From: Ardenticatenaceae bacterium
Lineage (GTDB): Bacteria; Chloroflexota; Anaerolineae; Promineifilales; Promineifilaceae
Reading direction: 5' to 3'
Assembly: GCA_020634415.1 (NCBI GenBank)
Contig: JACKBT010000011.1
Location: 1-64,000, forward strand
Length of the DNA stretch: 64,000 nt
In this document: one piece after another, positions 8,561 to 16,053 of the stretch
Numbering within the stretch: the first letter of the stretch is position 1
How the letters are laid out: every line of letters begins with the position of its first letter
Notes under the pieces: model-generated
Seen by the model: the letters and a program-made list of their open reading frames with translations, nothing else
Told to the model about the DNA's origin: nothing
The model's database searches: none
Made by a program: the position numbers and the translations under genes

Positions 8561-9349
8561 ATGGATTCAATCTTTCAGATTGAGCCAATCTCTGGAGAAA
8601 ATATTTTGCTAGAAGGAAAAGTTGCAGTAGTAACAGGGGCATCACGGGGGATTGGCCGGGCAATTGCTGAGGATTTGGCGGCGAATGGAGCCAAAGTGGT
8701 GATTAATTACATTGCCAGTGCGGGTGCTGCTGAGGAAGTGGTGGCGGCGATTGAGGCGAAAGGGGGCGCGGCGATGGCTGTGCAGGCGGATGTGGGTGAT
8801 TTTGAGCAGGCGCAAACACTGATTAAGACAGCCATTGATACCTATGGACATCTGGATATTTTGGTGAATAATGCGGGTACAACCCGTGATACGCTGCTGA
8901 TGACGATGAAGGAGGAGGATTGGGACACGGTGCTGGCAACGAATTTGAAGAGCGTGTTTAATTGTTGCAAAGCGGCCGTTCGCCCGATGGTGCGGCGTAA
9001 GCAGGGGGGGCGTATAATCAATATTTCATCTATCGTAGGTTTGGTGGGCCAGGGGGGACAGGCGAATTATGCAGCTTCGAAGGCGGGCATTATTGGTTTT
9101 ACTAAGTCGCTGGCTAAGGAGGTGGGGTCGCGGCAGATTACGGTGAATGCGGTGGCTCCGGGTTTTTTCCCAACGGCGTTAACGGCCGTTCTCGCCGATG
9201 AACATGTGGATTCTATGATGAAATTGATTCCAATCGGCCGTTGGGGAGAATTGCCAGAAGTGGCATATCTGGTATCTTTTCTAGCGTCAGACAAAGCGGC
9301 TTATATTACGGGGGAGGTTATTCAAGTAGATGGGGGATTGGCAATGTAA
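8561..9349 (+). CDS. fabG: 3-oxoacyl-ACP reductase
   Basis: FabG performs the NADPH-dependent reduction of 3-oxoacyl-ACP. The 262-residue SDR protein shows the Rossmann motif TGASRGIGRA, the NNAG motif (ILVNNAGTTRD), the catalytic Ser (IINISSIVGLVGQ) and the YAASK Tyr-Lys pair, plus a C-terminal ITGEVIQVDGGLAM. The ATG follows the fabD stop codon with no spacing, so the two are translationally coupled. The first 17 residues are longer than usual for FabG; an internal start is not obvious because only TTG codons are available there. Confidence 0.93.
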   Translation: MDSIFQIEPISGENILLEGKVAVVTGASRGIGRAIAEDLAANGAKVVINYIASAGAAEEVVAAIEAKGGAAMAVQADVGDFEQAQTLIKTAIDTYGHLDILVNNAGTTRDTLLMTMKEEDWDTVLATNLKSVFNCCKAAVRPMVRRKQGGRIINISSIVGLVGQGGQANYAASKAGIIGFTKSLAKEVGSRQITVNAVAPGFFPTALTAVLADEHVDSMMKLIPIGRWGELPEVAYLVSFLASDKAAYITGEVIQVDGGLAM

Positions 9350-9389
9350 ATAATTGCGTAATTGCGTAATTGCGTAATTATGTCATTAC
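9348..9389. repeat. (TAATTGCG)n tandem repeat, intergenic
   Basis: Four near-identical AATTGCGTA units lie between fabG and the Asp23-family gene. The length is only about 40 bases and no spacers are present. Confidence 0.65.
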
Positions 9390-9398
9390 TTTTTGATT

Positions 9399-9770
9399 AT
9401 GAGTGAGGAAGTTCGGGAAAGTAACGGCCGTATCGAAGTGGCTCCAGAGGTTTTAGCAACAATTGCCTACTATGCAGCCTTGCGCATAGAGGGGGTGTTA
9501 AAGCTGGCTTCATCTGTGCCAGCAGAGCGTGGCTGGCTGTTCAAGCGCAATGTTCATACCCATCAAGATGGAATTGTCCTGGATTTGGTGGATAATAAGG
9601 TCAAATTTGATATTTACGTTATAATGGAACCGCACGTAAACATTATGGAGACCAGCAAAGCATTACAGCGAGCAATCATAGAAGCTGTAGATACGATGGT
9701 TGGTATTCCGGTGGAAGCAGTGAATGTGCATGTGGAAGATGTGAGTTATGCACAGAAAAAAAGCACCTAA
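9399..9770 (+). CDS. Asp23/Gls24 family envelope stress protein
   Basis: The 123-residue protein begins MSEEVRESNGRIEVAPEVLAT and contains the family pattern EVLATIAYYAALRIEGVLKL, then an alternating strand KFDIYVIMEPHVNI and a C-terminal VEAVNVHVEDVSY. Asp23/Gls24 proteins are small cytoplasmic or membrane-tethered proteins linked to envelope stress and often lie next to nusB, as here. ATG 9399 is preferred to a TTG two codons earlier. It probably shares a transcript with nusB and the Nudix gene. Confidence 0.85.
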   Translation: MSEEVRESNGRIEVAPEVLATIAYYAALRIEGVLKLASSVPAERGWLFKRNVHTHQDGIVLDLVDNKVKFDIYVIMEPHVNIMETSKALQRAIIEAVDTMVGIPVEAVNVHVEDVSYAQKKST

Positions 9771-9866
9771 ACAGAAAGGCCGGATAGGGATTGCCAATGT
9801 TAGGGTGCAAGGTTCGATGAGCAAACCCTTGCCAGGGTCTGAAGCTCACCTTAAACACAGGTAGTT

Positions 9867-10304
9867 ATGAAAACAAGGCGGCGGGCGCGTCGGGTCGTCC
9901 TGGAAACACTTTACGAATATGATATTGCCGAACATGAACCCATTGCGGTGATGGAACGGCGGCTTGAGGATAATCCAATGGAGCGCACTGGGCTTGAGTT
10001 CACTACGCTGCTGGTGCAAGGGGTTGTCGAGTATCAGGCTCATATTGACAAGTTAATTGCCCGTTATGCTCCTGAATGGCCGCTAGACCAGATGGCCGTG
10101 ATTGACCGCAATATTTTGCGGATTGCGATTTTTGAGTTTCTCGTTTCTGAACAAACCCCTGTTAAAGTAGCCATCAATGAAGCTGTGGAATTAGCCAAAA
10201 CGTATGGATCGGATAGTGCGCCTCGCTTTGTGAATGGGGTTTTGGGGACGCTGGCAGATCAGCTACAGGCTTTGAAAGAGGAGCTTTTGGCTGTTCCTAC
10301 ATGA
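9867..10304 (+). CDS. nusB: Transcription antitermination factor NusB
   Basis: NusB with NusE (S10) binds boxA RNA and assembles antitermination complexes on rRNA operons. The 145-residue all-helical protein starts MKTRRRARRVVLETLYEYD and has the typical WPLDQMAVIDRNILRIAIFE core and the PVKVAINEAVELAKTYGSD motif followed by FVNGVLG. The last four bases (ATGA) overlap the start of the next gene, showing translational coupling. The 96 bases before it hold no recognisable feature. Confidence 0.93.
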   Translation: MKTRRRARRVVLETLYEYDIAEHEPIAVMERRLEDNPMERTGLEFTTLLVQGVVEYQAHIDKLIARYAPEWPLDQMAVIDRNILRIAIFEFLVSEQTPVKVAINEAVELAKTYGSDSAPRFVNGVLGTLADQLQALKEELLAVPT

Positions 10305-10768
10305 GTATGGTGCGCTGCTACGACGCGGCTGGCAAGGCTGTTGCCATTGCCGCTGAGGCTATCACGTTTCGCCCCGCTGTTTATGGCATTTTTATAGAAA
10401 ACCAACAGGTTGTGCTGCTTGAGCACCCTGAGACGAAGTTATGGTATCCACCAGGACGTGTGTTGCAGAACCATGAGGTTCCTACACAGGTTGTGCGCCA
10501 TATGTTTCGTCAGGTGACGGATATGATGCCGGCGTTGGGGCCGCTGTTGTTTGTGGAAGATCAATATCGGGTGGATGAAAACGGCCGTGCCTGGCATCTC
10601 TCTGCACTTTACTATGCTTTGGCTCGTGCCCAAATTACCACAGCTACTTTTTCTGGCCTTTCGGCCTATCCTCAATATGAGTGGATCCCCCTTTCGGCTT
10701 TGAAGCGCGAACGTATGATGTTTGGCTTTGAGGCGATTCAAGCCGGCCGCTTGCGCTTGCGGCTGTAA
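10301..10768 (+). CDS. Nudix-fold protein with a degenerate Nudix box
   Basis: The 155-residue product has the fold signature of a Nudix hydrolase: a first strand YGIFIENQQVVLLEHP, WYPPGRVLQNHEVPTQV and later strands LHLSALYYALAR-like. However, the region that should read G-x5-E-x7-REUxEExGU shows GRVLQNHEVPTQVVRHMFRQ without the REUxEE glutamates that bind metal, so hydrolysis is doubtful. It may act as a ligand-binding or regulatory Nudix domain. The start overlaps the nusB stop by 4 bases. Confidence in fold is good, in function low. Confidence 0.7.
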   Translation: MSMVRCYDAAGKAVAIAAEAITFRPAVYGIFIENQQVVLLEHPETKLWYPPGRVLQNHEVPTQVVRHMFRQVTDMMPALGPLLFVEDQYRVDENGRAWHLSALYYALARAQITTATFSGLSAYPQYEWIPLSALKRERMMFGFEAIQAGRLRLRL

Positions 10769-10786
10769 TTTTCCGATAGCCGGAAC

Positions 10787-11686
10787 TTATTGGTCGGTGG
10801 GCGGAGGGGCGATGTCTGCCGCTAAGGGAATCGAGGTGATATTGCCTTCCAAGAGGACGGCTTCGCCGAAGACCCAGGCACTTTCTCCGTCGGTGGTGCA
10901 GCATATTTGCCACCAGCTTTCATCGTTCAAACGGCCGATCACCTCAAACCCATCCCCTTCTTCCACAATTTCTAAGACAGGGTAAGCAATGCCTGGCCCG
11001 CTGCGGATGTTGACCCGGCTGGCGGAAATGATGGCTTGAGCTGTGATGTCTGGCGTGGGGGTGGCGGTAGGTGTTGCTTCGCTTACGGGGGTGTTGGTGC
11101 TGGCTGCTGTTGTTGGGGAGGAGACGGCCGTTGCTGTTGCTGTTACCCGAGTTGCTGTGGGCAAAGGGGATGCGGTTGGGGTGGGTGATGATGTAGCGGT
11201 GGGTAAGGCCGTAGGCAGGGGTGTGTGGCTGGCGGTTGGGGTGGCGGTAAGGGTAGCTGTGGCGGTGGGTTGGAGGATGGTAACGGCCGTTGGCTCACCT
11301 GAAATGACCGCTACTTGTTCACCCAGAAAACCAAGCCCACCACCTAAGAAACTCCAAATCAGGCCAATACCAATCACCAACACAATACCAATAAACAGCC
11401 CCACCCTGCTTGCGGAATCTTCCTGCTCTAGGGGTTGGCGCAGTTCAGTGGGCAGAGGTTTTGTGCGCTCCTGTATGTAAACAGGGCACTTTACAAATTG
11501 GGGTGTGAGACAGTAAATTTGCTGATGGGCCATAATAACTGCTTCTGGCGGTTGGGCACGATGACAGCAGCCTTCTGGTGTAGCAAACAAGAATTTGGTT
11601 TCAGAATCATCCTCGGCACCTAAAAAGGGGCAGCCTTGATGATACGCATGGGCATTTTCACTGGTAACGGCAGAGTCTAAAGTCAT
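10787..11686 (-). CDS. Cys-rich N-terminal module, TM helix, Thr/Pro linker and SH3b domain protein
   Basis: The cytoplasmic N-terminus (residues about 18-70) has a Cys pattern: GCPFLG, then EGCCHRAQ, YCLTP and KCPVY. Similar modules are recurrent at the N-terminus of Chloroflexota proteins and could bind metal; this is from memory of the phylum, not proven here. One membrane helix follows (about 95-118), then a very long Thr/Pro/Ala linker, and a bacterial SH3 (SH3b) domain (ASRVNIRSGPGIAYPVL to WVFGEAVLL) that should face outside and bind the cell wall. It is divergent from the ECF sigma gene, with about 100 bases between them, so it may be controlled by that sigma factor. Confidence 0.75.
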   Translation of the reverse strand: MTLDSAVTSENAHAYHQGCPFLGAEDDSETKFLFATPEGCCHRAQPPEAVIMAHQQIYCLTPQFVKCPVYIQERTKPLPTELRQPLEQEDSASRVGLFIGIVLVIGIGLIWSFLGGGLGFLGEQVAVISGEPTAVTILQPTATATLTATPTASHTPLPTALPTATSSPTPTASPLPTATRVTATATAVSSPTTAASTNTPVSEATPTATPTPDITAQAIISASRVNIRSGPGIAYPVLEIVEEGDGFEVIGRLNDESWWQICCTTDGESAWVFGEAVLLEGNITSIPLAADIAPPPTDQ

Positions 11687-11786
11687 TGTTTTGGCTAAGT
11701 ATGCTAAGATTGTTGCGGATGATCAATCAAGATGGCGATTTTGTCAAACGGCCGTTGTCACAAATACAAAATCTCTGGTGTTTAGC

Positions 11787-12380
11787 ATGAACAAATCAGG
11801 CGAACAGGAACAAAGTATGGTTTCCACAGCATCAGACAACGCATTAATTGAACGCATCAGTGCCGGTGATATGGCCTCATTCGATACCCTCTTCTACCGA
11901 CATTATGACCGGGTCTATGGCTTATTATTCCGTCTGGTGGGAAATCGCGTTGAAGCTGAAGATATTACTCAAGAAGTCTTTTTGAAGCTTTACAACCATG
12001 CCTTTGCCAAAAAGGTGTTCAAAAGGAACCGGGAACACAATATTGGTGCCTGGCTGTATCGGGTGGCAACAAACATGGGCTACAACCATATACGCGGGCG
12101 TAAACGCCGTTGGACGCGCAATGTGTGGCTCGTACCCTCCCCCGATGATGTTCCTCGGCCTGATGCAGAAGTGGAGAGGCTGGAAGCGAAAACGGCCGTT
12201 CGCCAGGCCCTCGCCCGTTTACCCCAACGGCAAACCCAACTGCTGCTGCTGCGCCAGATGGGTCTCAGCTACGCCGAATGCGCCGAAGCCTGCGACGTAG
12301 CCCCCGGTTCTGTCGGAACGCTCCTGGCCCGGGCCAGCGAAGCTTTCCGCAAAGCATATCAGGAGGAAATAGGAGAATAA
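11787..12380 (+). CDS. ECF-type RNA polymerase sigma factor
   Basis: The 197-residue protein has sigma region 2 (DTLFYRHYDRVYGLLFRLVG then AEDITQEVFLKLY, residues about 32-75), and region 4 (RLPQRQTQLLLLRQMGLSYAE with the helix-turn-helix AEACDVAPGSVGTLLARA). It directs RNA polymerase to envelope-stress or similar promoters. The ATG at 11787 is preferred to an upstream TTG at 11691 because the added residues do not resemble a sigma factor. The gene for the likely anti-sigma factor begins four bases after its stop, a standard pairing. Confidence 0.9.
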   Translation: MNKSGEQEQSMVSTASDNALIERISAGDMASFDTLFYRHYDRVYGLLFRLVGNRVEAEDITQEVFLKLYNHAFAKKVFKRNREHNIGAWLYRVATNMGYNHIRGRKRRWTRNVWLVPSPDDVPRPDAEVERLEAKTAVRQALARLPQRQTQLLLLRQMGLSYAECAEACDVAPGSVGTLLARASEAFRKAYQEEIGE

Positions 12381-12383
12381 CCC

Positions 12384-13373
12384 ATGAAGCAAACAGATGA
12401 TCATCTAGACGACGTACTAGAACAATTATCACGTTTAGAACCGACGGCGACTGATACACCACGTCCGGCGGGGCAAGCCCTTGCGGCACTCAAACAACAG
12501 CTTCGGCCCCGTCAAAATCCCATTTCAATCTTTTTTAGGAGAATTACTATGACCCAAAATCGCAAAATTGCTGCCTCATTGGCAACCTTTGTCCTGTTAT
12601 TCGTTATTGCTCTCAGCTTTCCCTCTGTCCGCGCCGCGGCGAATGAAGTCCTTGGCCTCTTCCGTGTACAGAAATTTGCGGCTATCTCCATCACACCAGA
12701 TCAGATCGCCATTCTTGAAGAAGTGGCCGACTCTGGCCTGACCCCTGGCGAATTGATCGTTACCAATGAACCAGGTGAATCACAGACGGTAGATTCTGTG
12801 GACGAAGCCGAGTTCATTACCGGGTTGGATGTGCGCACGCTGGGTATGTTGGATGAACCAACGGCCGTTCGCGTCATGGATGGTGGTGACGGCCGTCTCA
12901 TCATAGATGCCGCCCAAGCTCAAGAAATCCTCAAACTGGCCGGTGCCGATCCCCGCCTTATCCCTGACAGCCTGGATGGTAAAGCCGTAAACGTCAACGT
13001 CTTCGCCAGTGTCGAGCAGCAGTGGGATGATGGCACCTTCCTGGTGCAAACCGCCAGCCCCATCGTCAACTACCCCCAAGGTCTCGATCCCGTGCCGTTA
13101 GGCGAAGCCCTCCTGCAAATTTTGGGGATGAGTCCTGCCGAATCCGCTCGTCTGGCTCGCAGCATAGACTGGACAGGCACACTGCTGCTACCCGTCCCCC
13201 AAAACGTAGCCACCTTCTCCGAAGTTACGGTAGATGGTGTCAGTGGTCTGGCTCTAACCAGCATTGAAGGGTATGGCAGTGCCTTGATGTGGCAAAAGAA
13301 TGATGTGGTTTACATTCTGAGTGGGCCTGGCAATACGACAGATTTGATTGAGTTAGCGAACTCGATCCAGTAA
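12384..13373 (+). CDS. Probable anti-sigma factor, membrane anchored
   Basis: The 329-residue protein has an N-terminal cytoplasmic helix-rich part (DDHLDDVLEQLSRLEPT), one membrane segment (about residues 58-78, IAASLATFVLLFVIALSF), and an extracellular domain ending SALMWQKNDVVYILSG, which resembles DUF4367-type sensor domains. The position four bases after the ECF sigma gene makes it the likely partner that holds the sigma factor at the membrane. There is no zinc HxxxCxxC motif, so it would not be a ZAS-type anti-sigma. The assignment depends mainly on context. Confidence 0.7.
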   Translation: MKQTDDHLDDVLEQLSRLEPTATDTPRPAGQALAALKQQLRPRQNPISIFFRRITMTQNRKIAASLATFVLLFVIALSFPSVRAAANEVLGLFRVQKFAAISITPDQIAILEEVADSGLTPGELIVTNEPGESQTVDSVDEAEFITGLDVRTLGMLDEPTAVRVMDGGDGRLIIDAAQAQEILKLAGADPRLIPDSLDGKAVNVNVFASVEQQWDDGTFLVQTASPIVNYPQGLDPVPLGEALLQILGMSPAESARLARSIDWTGTLLLPVPQNVATFSEVTVDGVSGLALTSIEGYGSALMWQKNDVVYILSGPGNTTDLIELANSIQ

Positions 13374-13383
13374 GAGTAGTTTT

Positions 13384-13434
13384 GTAAAAACGTAAAACGT
13401 AAAACGTAATTTGCTTACGTTTTACGTTTTACGG
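13384..13434. repeat. AAAACGTA-type inverted repeat at convergent gene ends
   Basis: Three AAAACGTA units are mirrored by TTACGTTTTACGTTTTACG. It lies between the convergent anti-sigma gene and the last BMC gene and overlaps the latter's stop codon region, so it could serve as a bidirectional terminator. Confidence 0.65.
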
Positions 13435-13701
13435 CTTTAGTGCCACCTCATCCACAATCCCCACAATCGCATGATCCACAGGCACAAAAGTATTGGGCAT
13501 TGCCTGTGCTGCTTCCCGGCTCCCCACAATAAAAACAAGTTCATCTGGCCCCGCCTGAAAGGTAGCATCTGCAGCTACCACCGGTTGGCCTTTCGGCTGC
13601 TGCTGTTTGGTTAAAGGCTGCACAATGAGGAATTTGATGCCCTCTAGCCCCACATATTTTTGGGTGGCAACCACTGTGCCAATAACGCGAGCCAGTTGCA
13701 T
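13429..13701 (-). CDS. BMC shell vertex protein, EutN/CcmL type (BMC-P), copy 1
   Basis: BMC-P pentamers cap the vertices of bacterial microcompartments. The 90-residue protein starts MQLARVIGTVVATQKYVGLEG and contains LIVQPLT, VVAADATFQAGPDELVFIVGS and the ending AIVGIVDEV, all characteristic of EutN/CcmL. The ATG overlaps the stop of the BMC-T gene by one base (TAATG), so the two are translationally coupled. It is the last gene of the BMC operon. The second vertex protein in the locus is at 18528-18824. Confidence 0.92.
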   Translation of the reverse strand: MQLARVIGTVVATQKYVGLEGIKFLIVQPLTKQQQPKGQPVVAADATFQAGPDELVFIVGSREAAQAMPNTFVPVDHAIVGIVDEVALKP

Positions 13702-14291
13702 TAGCTTCTCCCCCAGTTGAAGTGGTCGCCAAAACGGCCGTTCCCCTTCACATTCAGCCACATCTCACTATGTAACTGCGGGATGACGACCTGGCGGACG
13801 AGATGTTGGGGCGAAACGGCCGTTACCCCCATCTCCACCGCCGCTTCCACATCCGCCACCACCCCCGTAAACAGGGCCAACCCCTTGCCCCCCAACCCAT
13901 CTGCCAGACGTAGTTGCACCAGCCTGACCTCTGCTCCCTTCAAACCAGCATCCGCTGCCAAGATAGAGGCCGCAACTGTGCGTGTTTCCACCACACCCAG
14001 GGCATCACTCAAAACAGACTGCCCATCTCCCGCTAACGCCGTAACCACATCTGGATGCACATGGGGCAAAAAGACGACATCCGCTAAAGCCGCCTGGCCG
14101 GTCATTTTGCCAGCGGCTACAGCCTCTTCCACCGAGGCCACATCACCCGTCACCATGACCAGGTAATGGCCGGGCTGTACCGTGCCCGTCACAATGCGCT
14201 CTACGGGCGCACGCTTCACCATACTATCCCCCGCCTCAATGCCGATGGCGATGCTATTAAATTCCAATAAAGCCAGAGCTGGTTCTATCAT
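13701..14291 (-). CDS. Tandem-domain BMC shell protein (BMC-T), copy 1
   Basis: The 196-residue protein contains two BMC domains: residues about 4-90 (ALALLEFNSIAIGIEAGDSM, VTGTVQPGHYLVMVTGDVAS) and about 97-185 (ALGVVETRTVAASILAADAG, VRLVQLRLADGLGGKGLALF). Such proteins form pseudohexameric trimers, frequently with a gated central pore for larger metabolites. It is downstream of the REC-ParA gene (about 45 bases) and coupled to BMC-P copy 1. The pore residues cannot be assigned from sequence alone. Confidence 0.9.
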   Translation of the reverse strand: MIEPALALLEFNSIAIGIEAGDSMVKRAPVERIVTGTVQPGHYLVMVTGDVASVEEAVAAGKMTGQAALADVVFLPHVHPDVVTALAGDGQSVLSDALGVVETRTVAASILAADAGLKGAEVRLVQLRLADGLGGKGLALFTGVVADVEAAVEMGVTAVSPQHLVRQVVIPQLHSEMWLNVKGNGRFGDHFNWGRS

Positions 14292-14336
14292 GTATGATCG
14301 TCTTGGACTGAAATAGGAATTAGGCAGACATGAATT

Positions 14337-15464
14337 TTAGCTGCTGCCTGCACCGATACGCTGCCAGATAGCTTCGGCCATGCGATTAATAACCACAGCC
14401 AGTGGCGATTGGCGTGTAGCCAGGCTGATGGGAACACCTTGTGACAAAGCCCGCCCCTGTTGGGGATCAAATCCTATCTGAAAGGCGATCCGGTGATTGA
14501 GACCGCGCTCGACCGCTTTCGCCGACAGGGCTGCTTCCGGCATGATATAGTTCAAAATATGGCTGCGATATTTGATGGTGATGCCTTCTTTGGCCAAGAG
14601 TTGGTCTGTGTAAGCGGCCGTTTGCACCGAAACCACATCAGGCGCAACCACATGTAAACTCATATAAGCCATCGGCAAGGTGGTGCGAACACTGGCATCA
14701 AATGAAGATGGTAAATCTACCACCGTAAACATCATATTCTCTTGCAATAAACGTAAAATAGTTGCCACTAAATCCGCCGGCAAACCAGCTGGTGCCTGGG
14801 GCATAGGTGGGGCCGCCAAAACATATAACCCCGATTGATGGACAACCAGATGCTCCTTCAAAGTCGGCCAATCCAGGTCATCCAGGTTTAGCAAGTCGGC
14901 CCAATTTTGCCGCGCCTGTAACCGTAAATGATAAACTGCCTGTCCTCCTCCCGAAGCAAAATCTACCAGACAAACTTCCTGCTGGCTGAACTGGCGTAGA
15001 GAAGCCGCTAAATTCACAGCTAAAGTTGTTTTGCCCGTGCCGCCGCGGAAGCCATAAACGGCCGTAATCACCTGCTGCTCCGTCTTCGGCTGGGCGGGCT
15101 TCTTTGTCAACAACTTATCTATCCGATCCATCAACTCTTGCGAAGTAACCGGCTTACTCAAATACGCATCCGCCCCACTGTCCAAAGCCGCCTTTCGGTC
15201 CACATCCTGAGAGCGAGCCGTCATAATCAAAATCGGCAAATCCTGCACACCCTTCGTGTTACGAATCTCCCGCGTGACATCATGACCACTTTTGCCAGGC
15301 ATCATCACATCAACCACCAAAACATCAGGCGGATTCGCTACAATCTGTTCCAATCCCTCTAATGGATTGTTGATCAAGGTTACAGCATGGCCGCCCCGTT
15401 CCAGCATCAGCCCTACCATCCGTAACAGTTGAGCATCATCGTCAATTACGTAAACTCGCGCCAC
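14337..15464 (-). CDS. Response-regulator receiver fused to a ParA/MinD-type ATPase, in a BMC operon
   Basis: Residues 1-120 are a complete receiver domain: acidic pocket DDD (8-10), phospho-acceptor Asp52 in VVDVMMPG, Thr82 and Lys104 (LSKP). Residues about 130-375 form a ParA/MinD-family ATPase with GFRGGTGKTT (Walker A near 138-147), LVDFASGGG and a Walker B-like VVDLPS. The usual first Lys of the deviant Walker motif (KGGxGKTT) is Arg here. This layout resembles CpaE/TadZ pilus-localising proteins. Lying between BMC genes, a role in positioning or segregating the microcompartment (as McdA does for carboxysomes) is an inference; phosphorylation of Asp52 could control it. A pilus-type function without neighbours is less likely. 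Confidence 0.85.
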   Translation of the reverse strand: MARVYVIDDDAQLLRMVGLMLERGGHAVTLINNPLEGLEQIVANPPDVLVVDVMMPGKSGHDVTREIRNTKGVQDLPILIMTARSQDVDRKAALDSGADAYLSKPVTSQELMDRIDKLLTKKPAQPKTEQQVITAVYGFRGGTGKTTLAVNLAASLRQFSQQEVCLVDFASGGGQAVYHLRLQARQNWADLLNLDDLDWPTLKEHLVVHQSGLYVLAAPPMPQAPAGLPADLVATILRLLQENMMFTVVDLPSSFDASVRTTLPMAYMSLHVVAPDVVSVQTAAYTDQLLAKEGITIKYRSHILNYIMPEAALSAKAVERGLNHRIAFQIGFDPQQGRALSQGVPISLATRQSPLAVVINRMAEAIWQRIGAGSS

Positions 15465-15494
15465 AGAAATTCTCCCACTCTAACGGCTACAAAC

Positions 15495-16004
15495 CTACTC
15501 AAGGCCGACAATCCCGACCCGGTCACGGTGGACCAATATCAAATCGCCGCTGTAAGAAATGTCAGGGTATAAAGAAGCGGACGCTCTGCCAGAAAAAATC
15601 AGCAAAAACTGACCATGAGACTTGCCCACAATGTCTGAAGCCAATAAACGGCCTTCATGAAAAATTTCACCCCGAATTTCAAAAGACGGAACCGTTAGAA
15701 AAATATTGATAGATCTTCCTCGTGTATAAATTTGTGAACTCACCGGCAGCCCATCACGCTTATTTTGTAGCACAATAAAATTTATATTGTCCTTGCGGAA
15801 GGCCGTTTCCTTAAAGCTGACGACAATTTCACCAGGCTGATTAATGCGTGAGACATACGCATCTTCCAAATCCATAAAACTGCGATTCGGATTACTCAAC
15901 TCAGCATGAATCCCCCCTGTGCCAATGAGGGCATGGCCCGTTACCCGGTACGCATCGGTAAAAATATCCAGACTAATTAGTTGTTGGGAAAATCGAACAC
16001 CCAT
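15495..16004 (-). CDS. Unrecognised protein encoded in the BMC operon
   Basis: The 169-residue product starts MGVRFSQQLISLDIFTDAYR and is predicted to be beta-rich, with strands such as GEIVVSFKETAF, INFIVLQNKR and LILVHRDRVGIVGL. There is no signal peptide or membrane helix. I do not recognise the family. The ATG at 16004 is preferred over a TTG at 16022. It lies 30 bases upstream of the REC-ParA gene and 49 bases downstream of the aldehyde dehydrogenase, so it is part of the operon and a candidate partner of the ATPase, e.g. an adaptor between it and the shell. That role is inference from position only. Confidence 0.6.
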   Translation of the reverse strand: MGVRFSQQLISLDIFTDAYRVTGHALIGTGGIHAELSNPNRSFMDLEDAYVSRINQPGEIVVSFKETAFRKDNINFIVLQNKRDGLPVSSQIYTRGRSINIFLTVPSFEIRGEIFHEGRLLASDIVGKSHGQFLLIFSGRASASLYPDISYSGDLILVHRDRVGIVGLE

Positions 16005-16053
16005 ACCATCACCGCTTTCCAATAAACAAAGTCCATACCATCAGTATGGCACA

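Noticed and set aside
9348..9389. CRISPR-like tandem repeats
   Set aside because: Units are only 7-9 bases with no unique spacers, and there are no cas genes; same for all other repeat clusters.
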